Shown: piece by piece, positions 1 through 6,795 of the stretch
How the letters are laid out: every line of letters starts with the position of its first letter
How positions within the stretch are numbered: the first letter of the stretch is position 1
From: Bacillota bacterium
GTDB lineage: Bacteria > Bacillota > Clostridia > Clostridiales > Clostridiaceae
Length of the DNA: 42,143 nucleotides
Assembly (NCBI GenBank): GCA_023451395.1
Contig: JAEXZL010000025.1
Location: 1 to 42,143, forward strand
Reading direction: 5' to 3'
Position numbers and translations under genes: made by a program
The notes under the pieces: generated by a model
The model's database searches: none
Told to the model about the DNA's origin: nothing
The model's input: the letters and a program-made list of their open reading frames with translations, nothing else

Positions 1-758
1 ATGTTACACCTAGTGAAAAGGACATGAAAATTGGTGCTCATATTGCAGCTTTAATTAATGATGGAGATTGTATACAGCTTGGTATAGGTGGGATTCCCAA
101 TGCTGTAGCTGCATATCTTAAGGATAAGAAGGATTTAGGTGTTCATACAGAGATGATGACCTCTGGAATGGTGGAACTGGTAAAGCTTGGTGTGATTAAT
201 GGAAAGAGAAAAAGCCTGCATAGGGGAAAAATAGTGTGTACCTTTGCCCTAGGTAATAAAGAGTTATATGAATTCTTAGATGATAACCCTTCAGTTATGG
301 TCTTAGATGGTAATTATGTTAATGACCCTGATGTCATAAAGCTTAACGATAATCAGGTTTCTATAAATACTACCATAGAAATAGATCTCACAGGACAATG
401 CTGCTCAGAATCTATTGGTCCCATTCAGTTTAGTGGTACTGGCGGACAGGCCGATACAGCAATAGGAGCACAAAAGGCCCTAAATGGCAGATCTATAATA
501 GCACTTTATTCTACTGCTATGGTTAAGGATAAGGAAACAGGAGAAAGAAGAGAAATATCAAAGATAGTTCCTATGCTTAAACAAGGTGCTGTGGTATCTT
601 TATCTCGAAATGATGTGGATATAGTAGTGACAGAGTATGGAGCTGTAAGCTTAAGAGGCACAAATATCAGAGATAGAGTAGAAAGGCTTATAAGTATAGC
701 TCATCCAAAGTTTAGAGATGAAATTAAGGAAGAAGCAATTAAAATAGGTATTCTGTAG
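1..758 (+). CDS. Acetyl-CoA hydrolase/transferase family CoA-transferase (4-hydroxybutyrate CoA-transferase type), 5'-truncated
   Basis: The reading frame is open from base 3 to the stop at 758, so the gene begins before the window; only about the C-terminal 250 residues of a roughly 430-residue enzyme are present. It should move CoA between acyl-CoA and acetate or another short acid in fermentation. Counting from the internal ATG at 24, the segment LGVHTEMM carries the glutamate (E43) that aligns with the catalytic Glu of this family, which forms the glutamyl-CoA thioester. The motif SGTGGQADTAIGA (about residues 137-149) is the glycine-rich CoA-binding loop. The frame reads V-T-P-S-E-K-D upstream of the ATG, which fits the family and shows that 24 is not a real start. 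The hydrolase gene follows after 17 nt, suggesting one operon. The acyl substrate cannot be fixed from this fragment. Confidence 0.85.
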   Translation, partial: VTPSEKDMKIGAHIAALINDGDCIQLGIGGIPNAVAAYLKDKKDLGVHTEMMTSGMVELVKLGVINGKRKSLHRGKIVCTFALGNKELYEFLDDNPSVMVLDGNYVNDPDVIKLNDNQVSINTTIEIDLTGQCCSESIGPIQFSGTGGQADTAIGAQKALNGRSIIALYSTAMVKDKETGERREISKIVPMLKQGAVVSLSRNDVDIVVTEYGAVSLRGTNIRDRVERLISIAHPKFRDEIKEEAIKIGIL

Positions 759-775
759 GAAAGGAAGTTTTGTCC

Positions 776-1594
776 ATGGCTTATTTTGATTTTAAAGGTA
801 AGAAGGTTTATTACGAAATTTTAGGTACAGGCAAGCCTCTTATGGTGTTAAATGGGATTATGATGTCTACTGCCAGCTGGGGCACTTTTAAAAAGACCTT
901 TTCAAGAGATAATACTCTTATACTAGTAGACTTTTTTGATCAAGGAAAATCAGAGAAAATGGAGGATATTCCTTATGATCAGGGGATTCAGAGTGATATG
1001 CTTAAGGGTATTTTAGAGCATTTGAATATAGATAAGATAAATTTAGTAGGCATATCCTATGGTGGTGAGGTTGCCTTAAGATTTGCCCTAGAAAACTTGA
1101 GCTTAATAGATAGACTAGTGCTTTTTAATACCACTTCCAAGACTGGTCCCTGGCTTAAGGATATAGGAGATGCTTGGAATTTAAGCATTGATAATCCTAT
1201 GAATTATTACCTTACAACAATTCCAGTAATTTATTCTCCAGGGTTTTATGAAGATAAGAGAGAGTGGATGGAAAAGAGAAAGATGTTTTTAACTGAAGGT
1301 CCTTTTTCTCAGAAGGAATTCTTAGAGGCAATGGTTAGATTAACAAAATCTGCCGAAGGTCATGACCTTACAAAGGAGCTTAGCAAAATAACCTGTCCTA
1401 CACTTGTAGTGGGTAGTGAGGAAGATTTCATAACTCCTTTAAAGGAGCAGAGAAAAATTGCTAATCTTATACCAAATTCAGAGTTTGTTATACTTCCAAA
1501 TTGTGGACATGCATCCATGTACGAGAAGCCACTGCTATTTTCTAGCTTAGTATTAGGTTTTGTTAATAATAGTGAAGAAAAATATTCACTTTAG
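776..1594 (+). CDS. Alpha/beta hydrolase fold protein
   Basis: This encodes a cytoplasmic alpha/beta hydrolase of 272 residues with no signal peptide. The nucleophile elbow GISYGG places the serine at about residue 94, the acid is D217 in VGSEEDF, and the base is H245 in NCGHAS, so the full triad is present in the usual order. The oxyanion region NGIMMSTASW lies near residue 30. An in-frame TTG lies at 770, but GGAAG at 763-767 is only 2 nt from it and 8 nt from the ATG at 776, so 776 is preferred. It follows the CoA-transferase by 17 nt and is probably cotranscribed; a role as an ester or thioester hydrolase acting with the transferase is possible but is inference. The substrate is unknown. 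Confidence 0.85.
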   Translation: MAYFDFKGKKVYYEILGTGKPLMVLNGIMMSTASWGTFKKTFSRDNTLILVDFFDQGKSEKMEDIPYDQGIQSDMLKGILEHLNIDKINLVGISYGGEVALRFALENLSLIDRLVLFNTTSKTGPWLKDIGDAWNLSIDNPMNYYLTTIPVIYSPGFYEDKREWMEKRKMFLTEGPFSQKEFLEAMVRLTKSAEGHDLTKELSKITCPTLVVGSEEDFITPLKEQRKIANLIPNSEFVILPNCGHASMYEKPLLFSSLVLGFVNNSEEKYSL

Positions 1595-1612
1595 TTAAAA
1601 AGAATCGATTTT

Positions 1613-1676
1613 ACTGTAGCAGCAATTATTTTTACTTATAAAGCTAAAATGTAAGTAAATAAATCGCTGCTACTGT
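1613..1676. repeat. Long imperfect inverted repeat (hairpin) after the hydrolase gene
   Basis: The arms start at 1613 (ACTGTAGCAGC) and end at 1676 (GCTGCTACTGT). They pair over about 28 bases with a few mismatches, closing a short A-rich loop near 1641-1648. No T tract follows on either strand, so it is not a classic intrinsic terminator. It lies just upstream of the TetR promoter and could be a weak terminator, a processing site or a small repeat element. Confidence 0.6.
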
Positions 1677-1695
1677 ATAAATCCTTTGAAATTAA

Positions 1696-1704
1696 TGATA
1701 TAAT
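1696..1704 (+). promoter_or_regulatory. Extended -10 promoter of the TetR gene
   Basis: TGATATAAT matches the extended -10 consensus TGnTATAAT exactly. No good -35 is visible 17 nt upstream, which is normal for this promoter class. The predicted start of transcription is about 1711, placing the palindrome at 1724-1762 in the leader. Confidence 0.6.
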
Positions 1705-1723
1705 TTTATGGTGAAATAAGAAG

Positions 1724-1762
1724 TTTTCTTAATAAATGATTTTAGAATATTTATTAAGAAAA
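1724..1762. promoter_or_regulatory. Perfect 14-bp inverted repeat, probable TetR operator
   Basis: TTTTCTTAATAAAT at 1724-1737 is the exact reverse complement of ATTTATTAAGAAAA at 1749-1762, with 11 bases between. It sits just downstream of the predicted transcription start and upstream of the TetR gene, the usual place for an autoregulatory operator. No T tract follows the second arm, which argues against a terminator. Confidence 0.55.
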
Positions 1763-1794
1763 TTTTACTTTTTAAAAATCACATGGAGGATTCT

Positions 1795-2403
1795 ATGGAT
1801 AGTTTAGTTAATAAGCCTAAAACCAAAAGAGGGGAAATTACCCTAGAAAAGATATTAGATGCAGCGGAACAGCTATTTCATGAAAAAGGCTTTCATGGAA
1901 CTAACATAGTGGATATAACTCAAAAATCTGGCATAGCCTTAGGAACCTTTTACATATATTTTAAAGATAAATATTCCTTATATAAATATCTTTTAGATAG
2001 ATACAGCCATGAAATTAGAAAGGCTATCAGTGTATCAGCTCAAAATGTAAAAACTAGAAGAGAAATGGAAAGGATAGGGTTAAAAACCTTCCTTGAGTTT
2101 ACAAGAGATAATAAACATGCCTACAATATTATCTGGGAATCTTTATACATAAACAAGGAGCTTTTTGTAGATTACTATCAAAGCTTTGCTCATAGATACA
2201 TAAAAGGAATAGAAGAGGCTCAGAGCAATGAAGAGGTATATAAGGATATTGACCCTGAAATAGTCAGCTTCTTTTTAATGGGTGTATCAAATTTTATAGG
2301 TCTTAGATATGTGATGTTTGATGAGAAATTTTACGATTTTGATTGGGTAGTGGACGAGGTTATGAATATACTTGAAAAAGGGATGTTCATACCAAAGGAA
2401 TAA
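1795..2403 (+). CDS. TetR/AcrR family transcriptional regulator
   Basis: This is a 202-residue DNA-binding repressor. The N-terminal TetR helix-turn-helix spans about residues 15-60, with the core ILDAAEQLFHEKGFHGTN, then DITQKSGIALGTFY and IYFKDKYSLY. The helical C-terminal half is a ligand-binding and dimer domain of the AcrR type. An in-frame ATG at 1783 overlaps the ribosome binding site GGAGGA (1786-1791), so translation most likely starts at 1795. The perfect palindrome at 1724-1762 in its leader suggests autoregulation. The CoA-transferase/hydrolase pair just upstream is a candidate target, but the ligand and other targets are not visible. Confidence 0.88.
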   Translation: MDSLVNKPKTKRGEITLEKILDAAEQLFHEKGFHGTNIVDITQKSGIALGTFYIYFKDKYSLYKYLLDRYSHEIRKAISVSAQNVKTRREMERIGLKTFLEFTRDNKHAYNIIWESLYINKELFVDYYQSFAHRYIKGIEEAQSNEEVYKDIDPEIVSFFLMGVSNFIGLRYVMFDEKFYDFDWVVDEVMNILEKGMFIPKE

Positions 2404-2426
2404 ACTATGTAATATTGACCAGAATT

Positions 2427-2468
2427 CTCCCAAAGGATAAGTTTTTATTTTATCTTGGGAGTTTTTTT
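2427..2468 (+). terminator. Intrinsic terminator of the TetR gene
   Basis: CTCCCAA at 2427-2433 pairs with TTGGGAG at 2455-2461, with an inner GATAA/TTATC stem and a short bulge, followed by seven T at 2462-2468. Confidence 0.85.
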
Positions 2469-2566
2469 GGTAATATAAATTATATTCAAGTAAATACAAA
2501 TTTAGGATTAAAATGATGTAAAAGTTTAAGGGTTTGTTGATTAATTATTAAGAGGGGGAACTATCA

Positions 2567-2947
2567 ATGAATAAAGAAAGTATTTTTACTGAAAAAGCAC
2601 CTAAGGCTATTGGCCCATATTCACAGGGAGTTAAGACCAGCAATATGATTTTTACCTCTGGGCAGCTGCCCCTAGATCCTATTTCTGGGGAAATGCACCA
2701 GGATGTTAAGGAGGCTACAAGAAGAGCTATACTTAATGTTCAAGCGGTTTTAGAAGCAGGGGGAAGCTCCTTAGATAAGGTTATAAAGACTATGGTATTC
2801 TTAAAGGATATGAAGGATTTTGCTGATATGAACGAGGTTTATAGTGAATTTTTTGGTGAAAATTCACCGGCAAGAAGCTGTGTTCAGGTGGCGGCCCTTC
2901 CTAAGGATGCAGTGGTTGAAATTGAAGCTATAGCAATAGTAGATTAG
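2567..2947 (+). CDS. ridA: RidA family reactive intermediate (enamine/imine) deaminase
   Basis: The 126-residue protein has the full RidA (YjgF/YER057c/UK114) pattern: KAIGPYSQG near the N-terminus, FTSGQLPLDP, and PARSCVQVAALP with the conserved substrate-binding arginine at R103 and cysteine C105, then VEIEAIAIV at the end. RidA hydrolyses reactive 2-aminoacrylate and related enamines made by PLP enzymes, protecting them from damage; it acts in the cytosol as a trimer. Its length is the family norm. The start ATG has the ribosome binding site GAGGGGG about 7 nt upstream. It appears monocistronic, with a terminator before it and about 140 nt to glnS. Confidence 0.93.
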   Translation: MNKESIFTEKAPKAIGPYSQGVKTSNMIFTSGQLPLDPISGEMHQDVKEATRRAILNVQAVLEAGGSSLDKVIKTMVFLKDMKDFADMNEVYSEFFGENSPARSCVQVAALPKDAVVEIEAIAIVD

Positions 2948-3088
2948 CAGAAGAATCACTGCTATGGATTTAAGTAATTCTTTATGTTATATTGTTTAGG
3001 TATAAATACCAATTATTATATGTAGGTACAATAAATTTCAAATAAAACTAAAGAGTTTATGCCTGAAATAAAAAGGAAGGGGATATCT

Positions 3089-4738
3089 ATGGAGAACAAA
3101 AGCACTTCATCTAACTTTATAAGAAGCATAATCCTTGAGGAATTAGAATCAGGTAAACACAAGGATATAATTACTAGATTTCCACCAGAGCCAAATGGTT
3201 ATCTTCATATAGGTCATGCTAAGTCAATAGTTTTAAATTTTGAACTAGCAGATGAATTTAAAGGTAAAACAAATTTGCGCTTTGATGATACAAATCCTGT
3301 AAAAGAGGATACGGAATATGTTGAATCAATTAAGGAGGATGTAAAATGGTTGGGATTCCAATGGGAAAACCTCTATTTTGCTTCTGATTATTTTGATGAA
3401 ATGTATGAAAGGGCTGTGCTTTTAATTAAAAAAGGCAAGGCCTATGTTTGTGACCTAAAGGCAGAGGAGATAAAGGAATACAGAGGAACTCTTAAGGAGC
3501 CTGGAAAAGAAAGCCCTTATAGAAACCGAAGCATTGAAGAAAATCTCGACCTTTTTGAGAGAATGAAAAAGGGAGAATTTAAAGATGGAGAAAAGGTTCT
3601 TAGGGCCAAAATAGACATGAGCTCTCCTAATATCAATATGAGAGATCCTATTATCTATAGAATTGCTCATGCGGAACACCATAATACCGGAAATAAGTGG
3701 TGCATATATCCTATGTATGACTTTGCTCATCCTTTAGAGGATGCAATAGAGGGAATAACTCACTCTATATGCACTCTTGAATTTGAGGATCACAGACCTT
3801 TATATGATTGGTTCGTAAAGGAATGTGAGATGGAAAGTATTCCAAGACAGATTGAGTTTGCAAGGCTTAATATAACAAATACTGTAATGAGTAAGAGAAA
3901 GCTTAAGCTTTTAGTTGATGAGAAAATAGTCGATGGCTGGGATGATCCTCGTATGCCTACCATTGCAGGGCTTAGAAGAAAAGGCTACACTCCTTCAGCT
4001 ATAAGAAATTTTTGCAGAGAAATAGGCGTTGCTAAGGCTAATAGTCTTGTGGATTCACAAATGCTTGAGCATTTTGTAAGAGAGGATTTAAATCAGAAGG
4101 CACCAAGAGCCATGGCAGTTTTAAGACCTATTAAGGTTATAATTACAAACTACCCAGAAAATGAAATTGAATGGCTTGACTCTGAGGTTAATCCAATGGA
4201 TCCGGAAAATGGAACTAAAAAGATACCATTCTCTAGGGAGATATATATTGATTCTGAGGATTTTATGGAAAATCCACCGAAAAAATATTTTAGATTATTC
4301 CCAGGCAATGAGGTAAGACTCAGAAATGCATACTTTATTAAGTGTAATGAATTTTTTAAAGATGATCAGGGGAATGTAACAGAGATTCACTGTACCTATG
4401 ACAAAGAAACAAAAAGCGGATCTGGCTTTACCGGAAGAAAAGTTAAGGGTACCATACATTGGGTGGAAGCTAAGAGTGCTGTTCCTGCGGAGTTCAGGCT
4501 TTATGATGACATTCTTCTAGAGGGCCAGGAGGATAAGGACTTCTTAGATTGCATTAATCCAAACTCTTTAGAAGTATTACAGGGCTTTGTGGAACCTGAT
4601 ATGAAGGGTGTTAAACCTCAGGAAAAATTCCAGTTTGTAAGACAGGGTTACTTTAATGTAGATCCTAAATATACTACTGAGGAAAAGCCTGTATTTAACA
4701 GGATAGTTTCTCTTAAGAGTTCTTTTAAAATAGTATAG
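3089..4738 (+). CDS. glnS: Glutaminyl-tRNA synthetase
   Basis: This class I synthetase charges tRNA-Gln with glutamine. The first half carries RFPPEPNGYLHIGHAKS (HIGH motif at residues 40-43), the LRFDDTNP segment typical of GlnRS/GluRS, and the KMSKS-equivalent VMSKRKL near residue 260, followed by DGWDDPRMPT. The C-terminal part has the two beta-barrel anticodon-binding domains typical of GlnRS. Length (549 residues) is close to the E. coli enzyme. An in-frame ATG exists at 3059, but AAGGAAGGGG at 3073-3082 precedes the ATG at 3089, and MENKSTSSNFIR aligns with the usual GlnRS start. Many Firmicutes make Gln-tRNA only through GatCAB, so a free GlnRS points to an acquired gene common in some clostridia. 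No T-box leader fits in the 140 nt upstream. Confidence 0.95.
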   Translation: MENKSTSSNFIRSIILEELESGKHKDIITRFPPEPNGYLHIGHAKSIVLNFELADEFKGKTNLRFDDTNPVKEDTEYVESIKEDVKWLGFQWENLYFASDYFDEMYERAVLLIKKGKAYVCDLKAEEIKEYRGTLKEPGKESPYRNRSIEENLDLFERMKKGEFKDGEKVLRAKIDMSSPNINMRDPIIYRIAHAEHHNTGNKWCIYPMYDFAHPLEDAIEGITHSICTLEFEDHRPLYDWFVKECEMESIPRQIEFARLNITNTVMSKRKLKLLVDEKIVDGWDDPRMPTIAGLRRKGYTPSAIRNFCREIGVAKANSLVDSQMLEHFVREDLNQKAPRAMAVLRPIKVIITNYPENEIEWLDSEVNPMDPENGTKKIPFSREIYIDSEDFMENPPKKYFRLFPGNEVRLRNAYFIKCNEFFKDDQGNVTEIHCTYDKETKSGSGFTGRKVKGTIHWVEAKSAVPAEFRLYDDILLEGQEDKDFLDCINPNSLEVLQGFVEPDMKGVKPQEKFQFVRQGYFNVDPKYTTEEKPVFNRIVSLKSSFKIV

Positions 4739-4750
4739 TAAATATTTAAG

Positions 4751-4784
4751 AATACCAGAGTTGTTTGCTTTGGTATTTTTTTTT
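4751..4784 (+). terminator. Intrinsic terminator of glnS
   Basis: AATACCAGAG at 4751-4760 pairs with CTTTGGTATT at 4768-4777 around a short loop and runs into a nine-T tract. Confidence 0.88.
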
Positions 4785-4807
4785 GTTATATTTCTTTGTT
4801 TTTCTTC

Positions 4808-4836
4808 TTGATTTTTGCTTTAAGCTGTTATATCAT
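4808..4836 (+). promoter_or_regulatory. Promoter of the xpt-nup operon
   Basis: TTGATT (4808-4813) and TATCAT (4831-4836) are separated by 17 nt, giving a predicted start near 4843, just ahead of the riboswitch. A later -10-like GATAAT at 4845-4850 is an alternative. Confidence 0.55.
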
Positions 4837-4891
4837 ACATATATGATAATTGGCGAATGAAGCCGAATACTAAAAAACCAAACATTCGTAT

Positions 4892-4958
4892 CTCGTATAT
4901 GCTCAATAATATGGATTGAGCGTTTCTACCAGGAAGCCGCAAACCGCCTGACTACGAG
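4892..4958 (+). ncRNA. Purine riboswitch aptamer, guanine type
   Basis: The three-way junction is readable. P1 pairs CTCGTA (4892-4897) with TACGAG (4953-4958). P2 pairs GCTCAAT (4901-4907) with ATTGAGC (4915-4921) around AATATGG. The J2/3 strand is GTTTCTACC (4922-4930), and L3 is CCGCAAA (4937-4943). The J3/2 strand reads TGACTACG with a C at 4952, the position that pairs with guanine or hypoxanthine (adenine aptamers have U). P3 is weak: AGG..G pairs with C..CCT leaving A-G and A-C mismatches. It precedes xpt and the nucleoside importer, so it should sense purine and control both. Family members in this setting normally switch genes off when guanine binds. Confidence 0.95.
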
Positions 4959-5004
4959 TATAGGGCTTTTTTTATTATAATTTTTAAGGAGATTAGTCTT
5001 ATAT

Positions 5005-5030
5005 TCCTAGGCGGAGGCCTAGGATTTTTT
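5005..5030 (+). terminator. Terminator in the purine riboswitch expression platform
   Basis: TCCTAGGC (5005-5012) pairs perfectly with GCCTAGGA (5017-5024) around GGAG, followed by six T, then A and six more T. It lies 40-50 nt before the xpt start and is the probable ligand-controlled terminator. A T7 tract at 4967-4973 after GCCT/AGGGC is a second, weaker candidate. Confidence 0.85.
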
Positions 5031-5077
5031 ATTTTTTACAGCATTTTTAGAATCATATTTGCAATGGAGGTAACAGA

Positions 5078-5650
5078 TTGAAGGAATTGATTGAGAGAAT
5101 TGAAAAGGATGGAGTAGTAGAGAATGGAGATATATTACGAGTAGGAAGCTTCCTAAATCATTCCATGGATATAAGACTCCTTAACAGTATTGGTAGAGAG
5201 TTTAAAGAAAGATTTAAGGAAGAAAAGGTAACAAAGCTAGTTACCATCGAAGCTTCTGGAATAGGCATTGCGGCTATAGCATCACAGTATTTTGATTATG
5301 CACCTGTGGTTTTTGCTAAAAAGGTTTCAGGAGCTAACATGGGGGGAGAGGTATTTAAGTCAGAGGTTTACTCTTATACAAAGAAGACAAGCTATCAGGT
5401 GAGAATTGAGAAGGGGCTAATAAATTCTCAGGATAGGGTGCTGATTATTGACGACTTCCTAGCCAATGGCTGTGCTGCTCTAGGGCTAATTGACATAATA
5501 AGGCAATCTGGTGCTTCTATTGTAGGCTTTGGGGCAGTTATTGAAAAGGGCTTTCAAAGAGGGAGAAAGGCTATTGAATCTGAAGGAATAAGGGTATCTT
5601 CTTTAGCTATAATTGATAGTTTTAGTAATAATAAAGTAAATTTTAAATAA
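5078..5650 (+). CDS. xpt: Xanthine phosphoribosyltransferase
   Basis: The enzyme converts xanthine (and more weakly guanine) plus PRPP to the nucleotide in purine salvage. The PRPP-binding motif VLIIDDFLANGCAA spans residues 121-134 with D125/D126. KLVTIEASGIGIA (about 53-65) is the other conserved core element of Xpt, and length (190) is the family norm. The start is TTG at 5078, with GGAGG at 5066-5070 and 7 nt spacing; there is no closer ATG. It lies directly behind a guanine-type riboswitch and terminator, as xpt does in Bacillus, and 17 nt before the nucleoside-binding lipoprotein gene, so it leads a salvage-plus-uptake operon. Confidence 0.95.
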   Translation: MKELIERIEKDGVVENGDILRVGSFLNHSMDIRLLNSIGREFKERFKEEKVTKLVTIEASGIGIAAIASQYFDYAPVVFAKKVSGANMGGEVFKSEVYSYTKKTSYQVRIEKGLINSQDRVLIIDDFLANGCAALGLIDIIRQSGASIVGFGAVIEKGFQRGRKAIESEGIRVSSLAIIDSFSNNKVNFK

Positions 5651-5667
5651 ATTTAAGGAGGAGAAAA

Positions 5668-6777
5668 ATGAAAAAGCATTTAAAAAAAATAGTTGCAGCA
5701 GTTATGGTAGGTGCTATTCTACTCACTGGATGTTCATCTTCTGGAGAAGGCAAAGGGGATGCTGGGGAAGAGAAGAAGGATGTAAAGGTTGGCTTTATTT
5801 ATGTAGGACCTGTGGGAGATGGGGGATATACCTATTCCCATGATCAAGGTAGACTTTATCTTGAAAAAGAACTGAAAGTGGAAACTGTAATAAAGGAATC
5901 AGTAGCAGAGGATAAGGCTGAGGTGGAAAAAGCCGTTGAGGATATGATTGAACAAGGATGTAATGTGATAATAGGTACAAGCTTTGGATTTCAAGAAGGA
6001 CTTTTATCTAAGGCAAAGGAGTATCCAGATATAACTTTTATGCATTGCTCAGGCTATGAAACTGCAGAAAATATGTCACAGTATTTTGGAAGAATTCATG
6101 ACATTGCTTACTTAAATGGCATTGTTGCAGGACTTAAACCTAAAACTAACGTTTTAGGTTTTGTGGGAGCCTTTCCTATATCAGAGGTTATAAGAAATAT
6201 AAATGCTTTTACCTTAGGAGCAAAATCTGTTAATCCAGAAGTAGTTGTTAAAGTAAATTGGACTAATACCTGGTATGATCCCGCCACAGAAAAGGATGCT
6301 GCTCTTGCATTAATTGATGCTGGTGCAGATGTTATAGCACAACATCAGGATACAGCAGGTCCTCAGCAGGCAGCAGAAGCAAGAGGAGTTTTTTCCATTG
6401 GTTATAACACTGATATGAGTGCTGCAGCAAAGAATGCAAATCTCACCTCAGCAGTATGGAACTGGGGACCCTATTATGTAAAGCAGGTTAAGGCAGTAAT
6501 GGATGGCACTTGGAAATCAGAAACCTATTGGGGAGGAATTGAGGACGGAATAGTTGCTCAGGCTCCTTTAACCGACCTTGTGCCTGAAGGAGCAGCGGAA
6601 AAGGTTGAAGAAGCAAAGGCTAAGATTTTAGAAACTAAGAATTATGTTTTTGCAGGACCAATAAAGGACCAAGAGGGAAATATAAAGGTTCAGGAAGGCA
6701 GTACATTACAAGACCAGGAAATATGGGAAATAAACTGGTTTGTAGAAGGTGTTGAAGGAACTATACCAAAGAACTAA
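5668..6777 (+). CDS. nupN: BMP-family nucleoside-binding lipoprotein of an ABC importer
   Basis: The 369-residue product has a lipoprotein signal peptide ending ILLTGCSS, with the lipidated cysteine at residue 22. It should sit on the outer face of the membrane. The mature part is a BMP/PnrA-type periplasmic-binding fold: VGFIYVGPVGDGGYTYSHD near residue 41, IIGTSFGFQEG, and the later ADVIAQHQDTAGPQQAA. This family binds purine nucleosides for the NupNOPQ-type importer. It follows xpt by 17 nt with the strong site AAGGAGGAG and is followed at once by its ATPase and two permeases, so the transporter is complete. Guanosine or inosine is the likely cargo given the riboswitch, but this is inferred from context. 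Confidence 0.9.
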   Translation: MKKHLKKIVAAVMVGAILLTGCSSSGEGKGDAGEEKKDVKVGFIYVGPVGDGGYTYSHDQGRLYLEKELKVETVIKESVAEDKAEVEKAVEDMIEQGCNVIIGTSFGFQEGLLSKAKEYPDITFMHCSGYETAENMSQYFGRIHDIAYLNGIVAGLKPKTNVLGFVGAFPISEVIRNINAFTLGAKSVNPEVVVKVNWTNTWYDPATEKDAALALIDAGADVIAQHQDTAGPQQAAEARGVFSIGYNTDMSAAAKNANLTSAVWNWGPYYVKQVKAVMDGTWKSETYWGGIEDGIVAQAPLTDLVPEGAAEKVEEAKAKILETKNYVFAGPIKDQEGNIKVQEGSTLQDQEIWEINWFVEGVEGTIPKN

Positions 6778-6795
6778 TTTTTAGTGGAGGAAGCT

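Noticed and set aside
2948..3088. Possible T-box leader for glnS
   Set aside because: The gap is only about 140 nt, lacks the T-box sequence and an antiterminator/terminator pair; only a small GGTATAAATACC palindrome is seen.
4892..4958. Adenine or 2'-deoxyguanosine aptamer type for the purine riboswitch
   Set aside because: The specificity position is C, not U, and the J2/3 strand GTTTCTACC is the standard guanine type; xpt downstream agrees.
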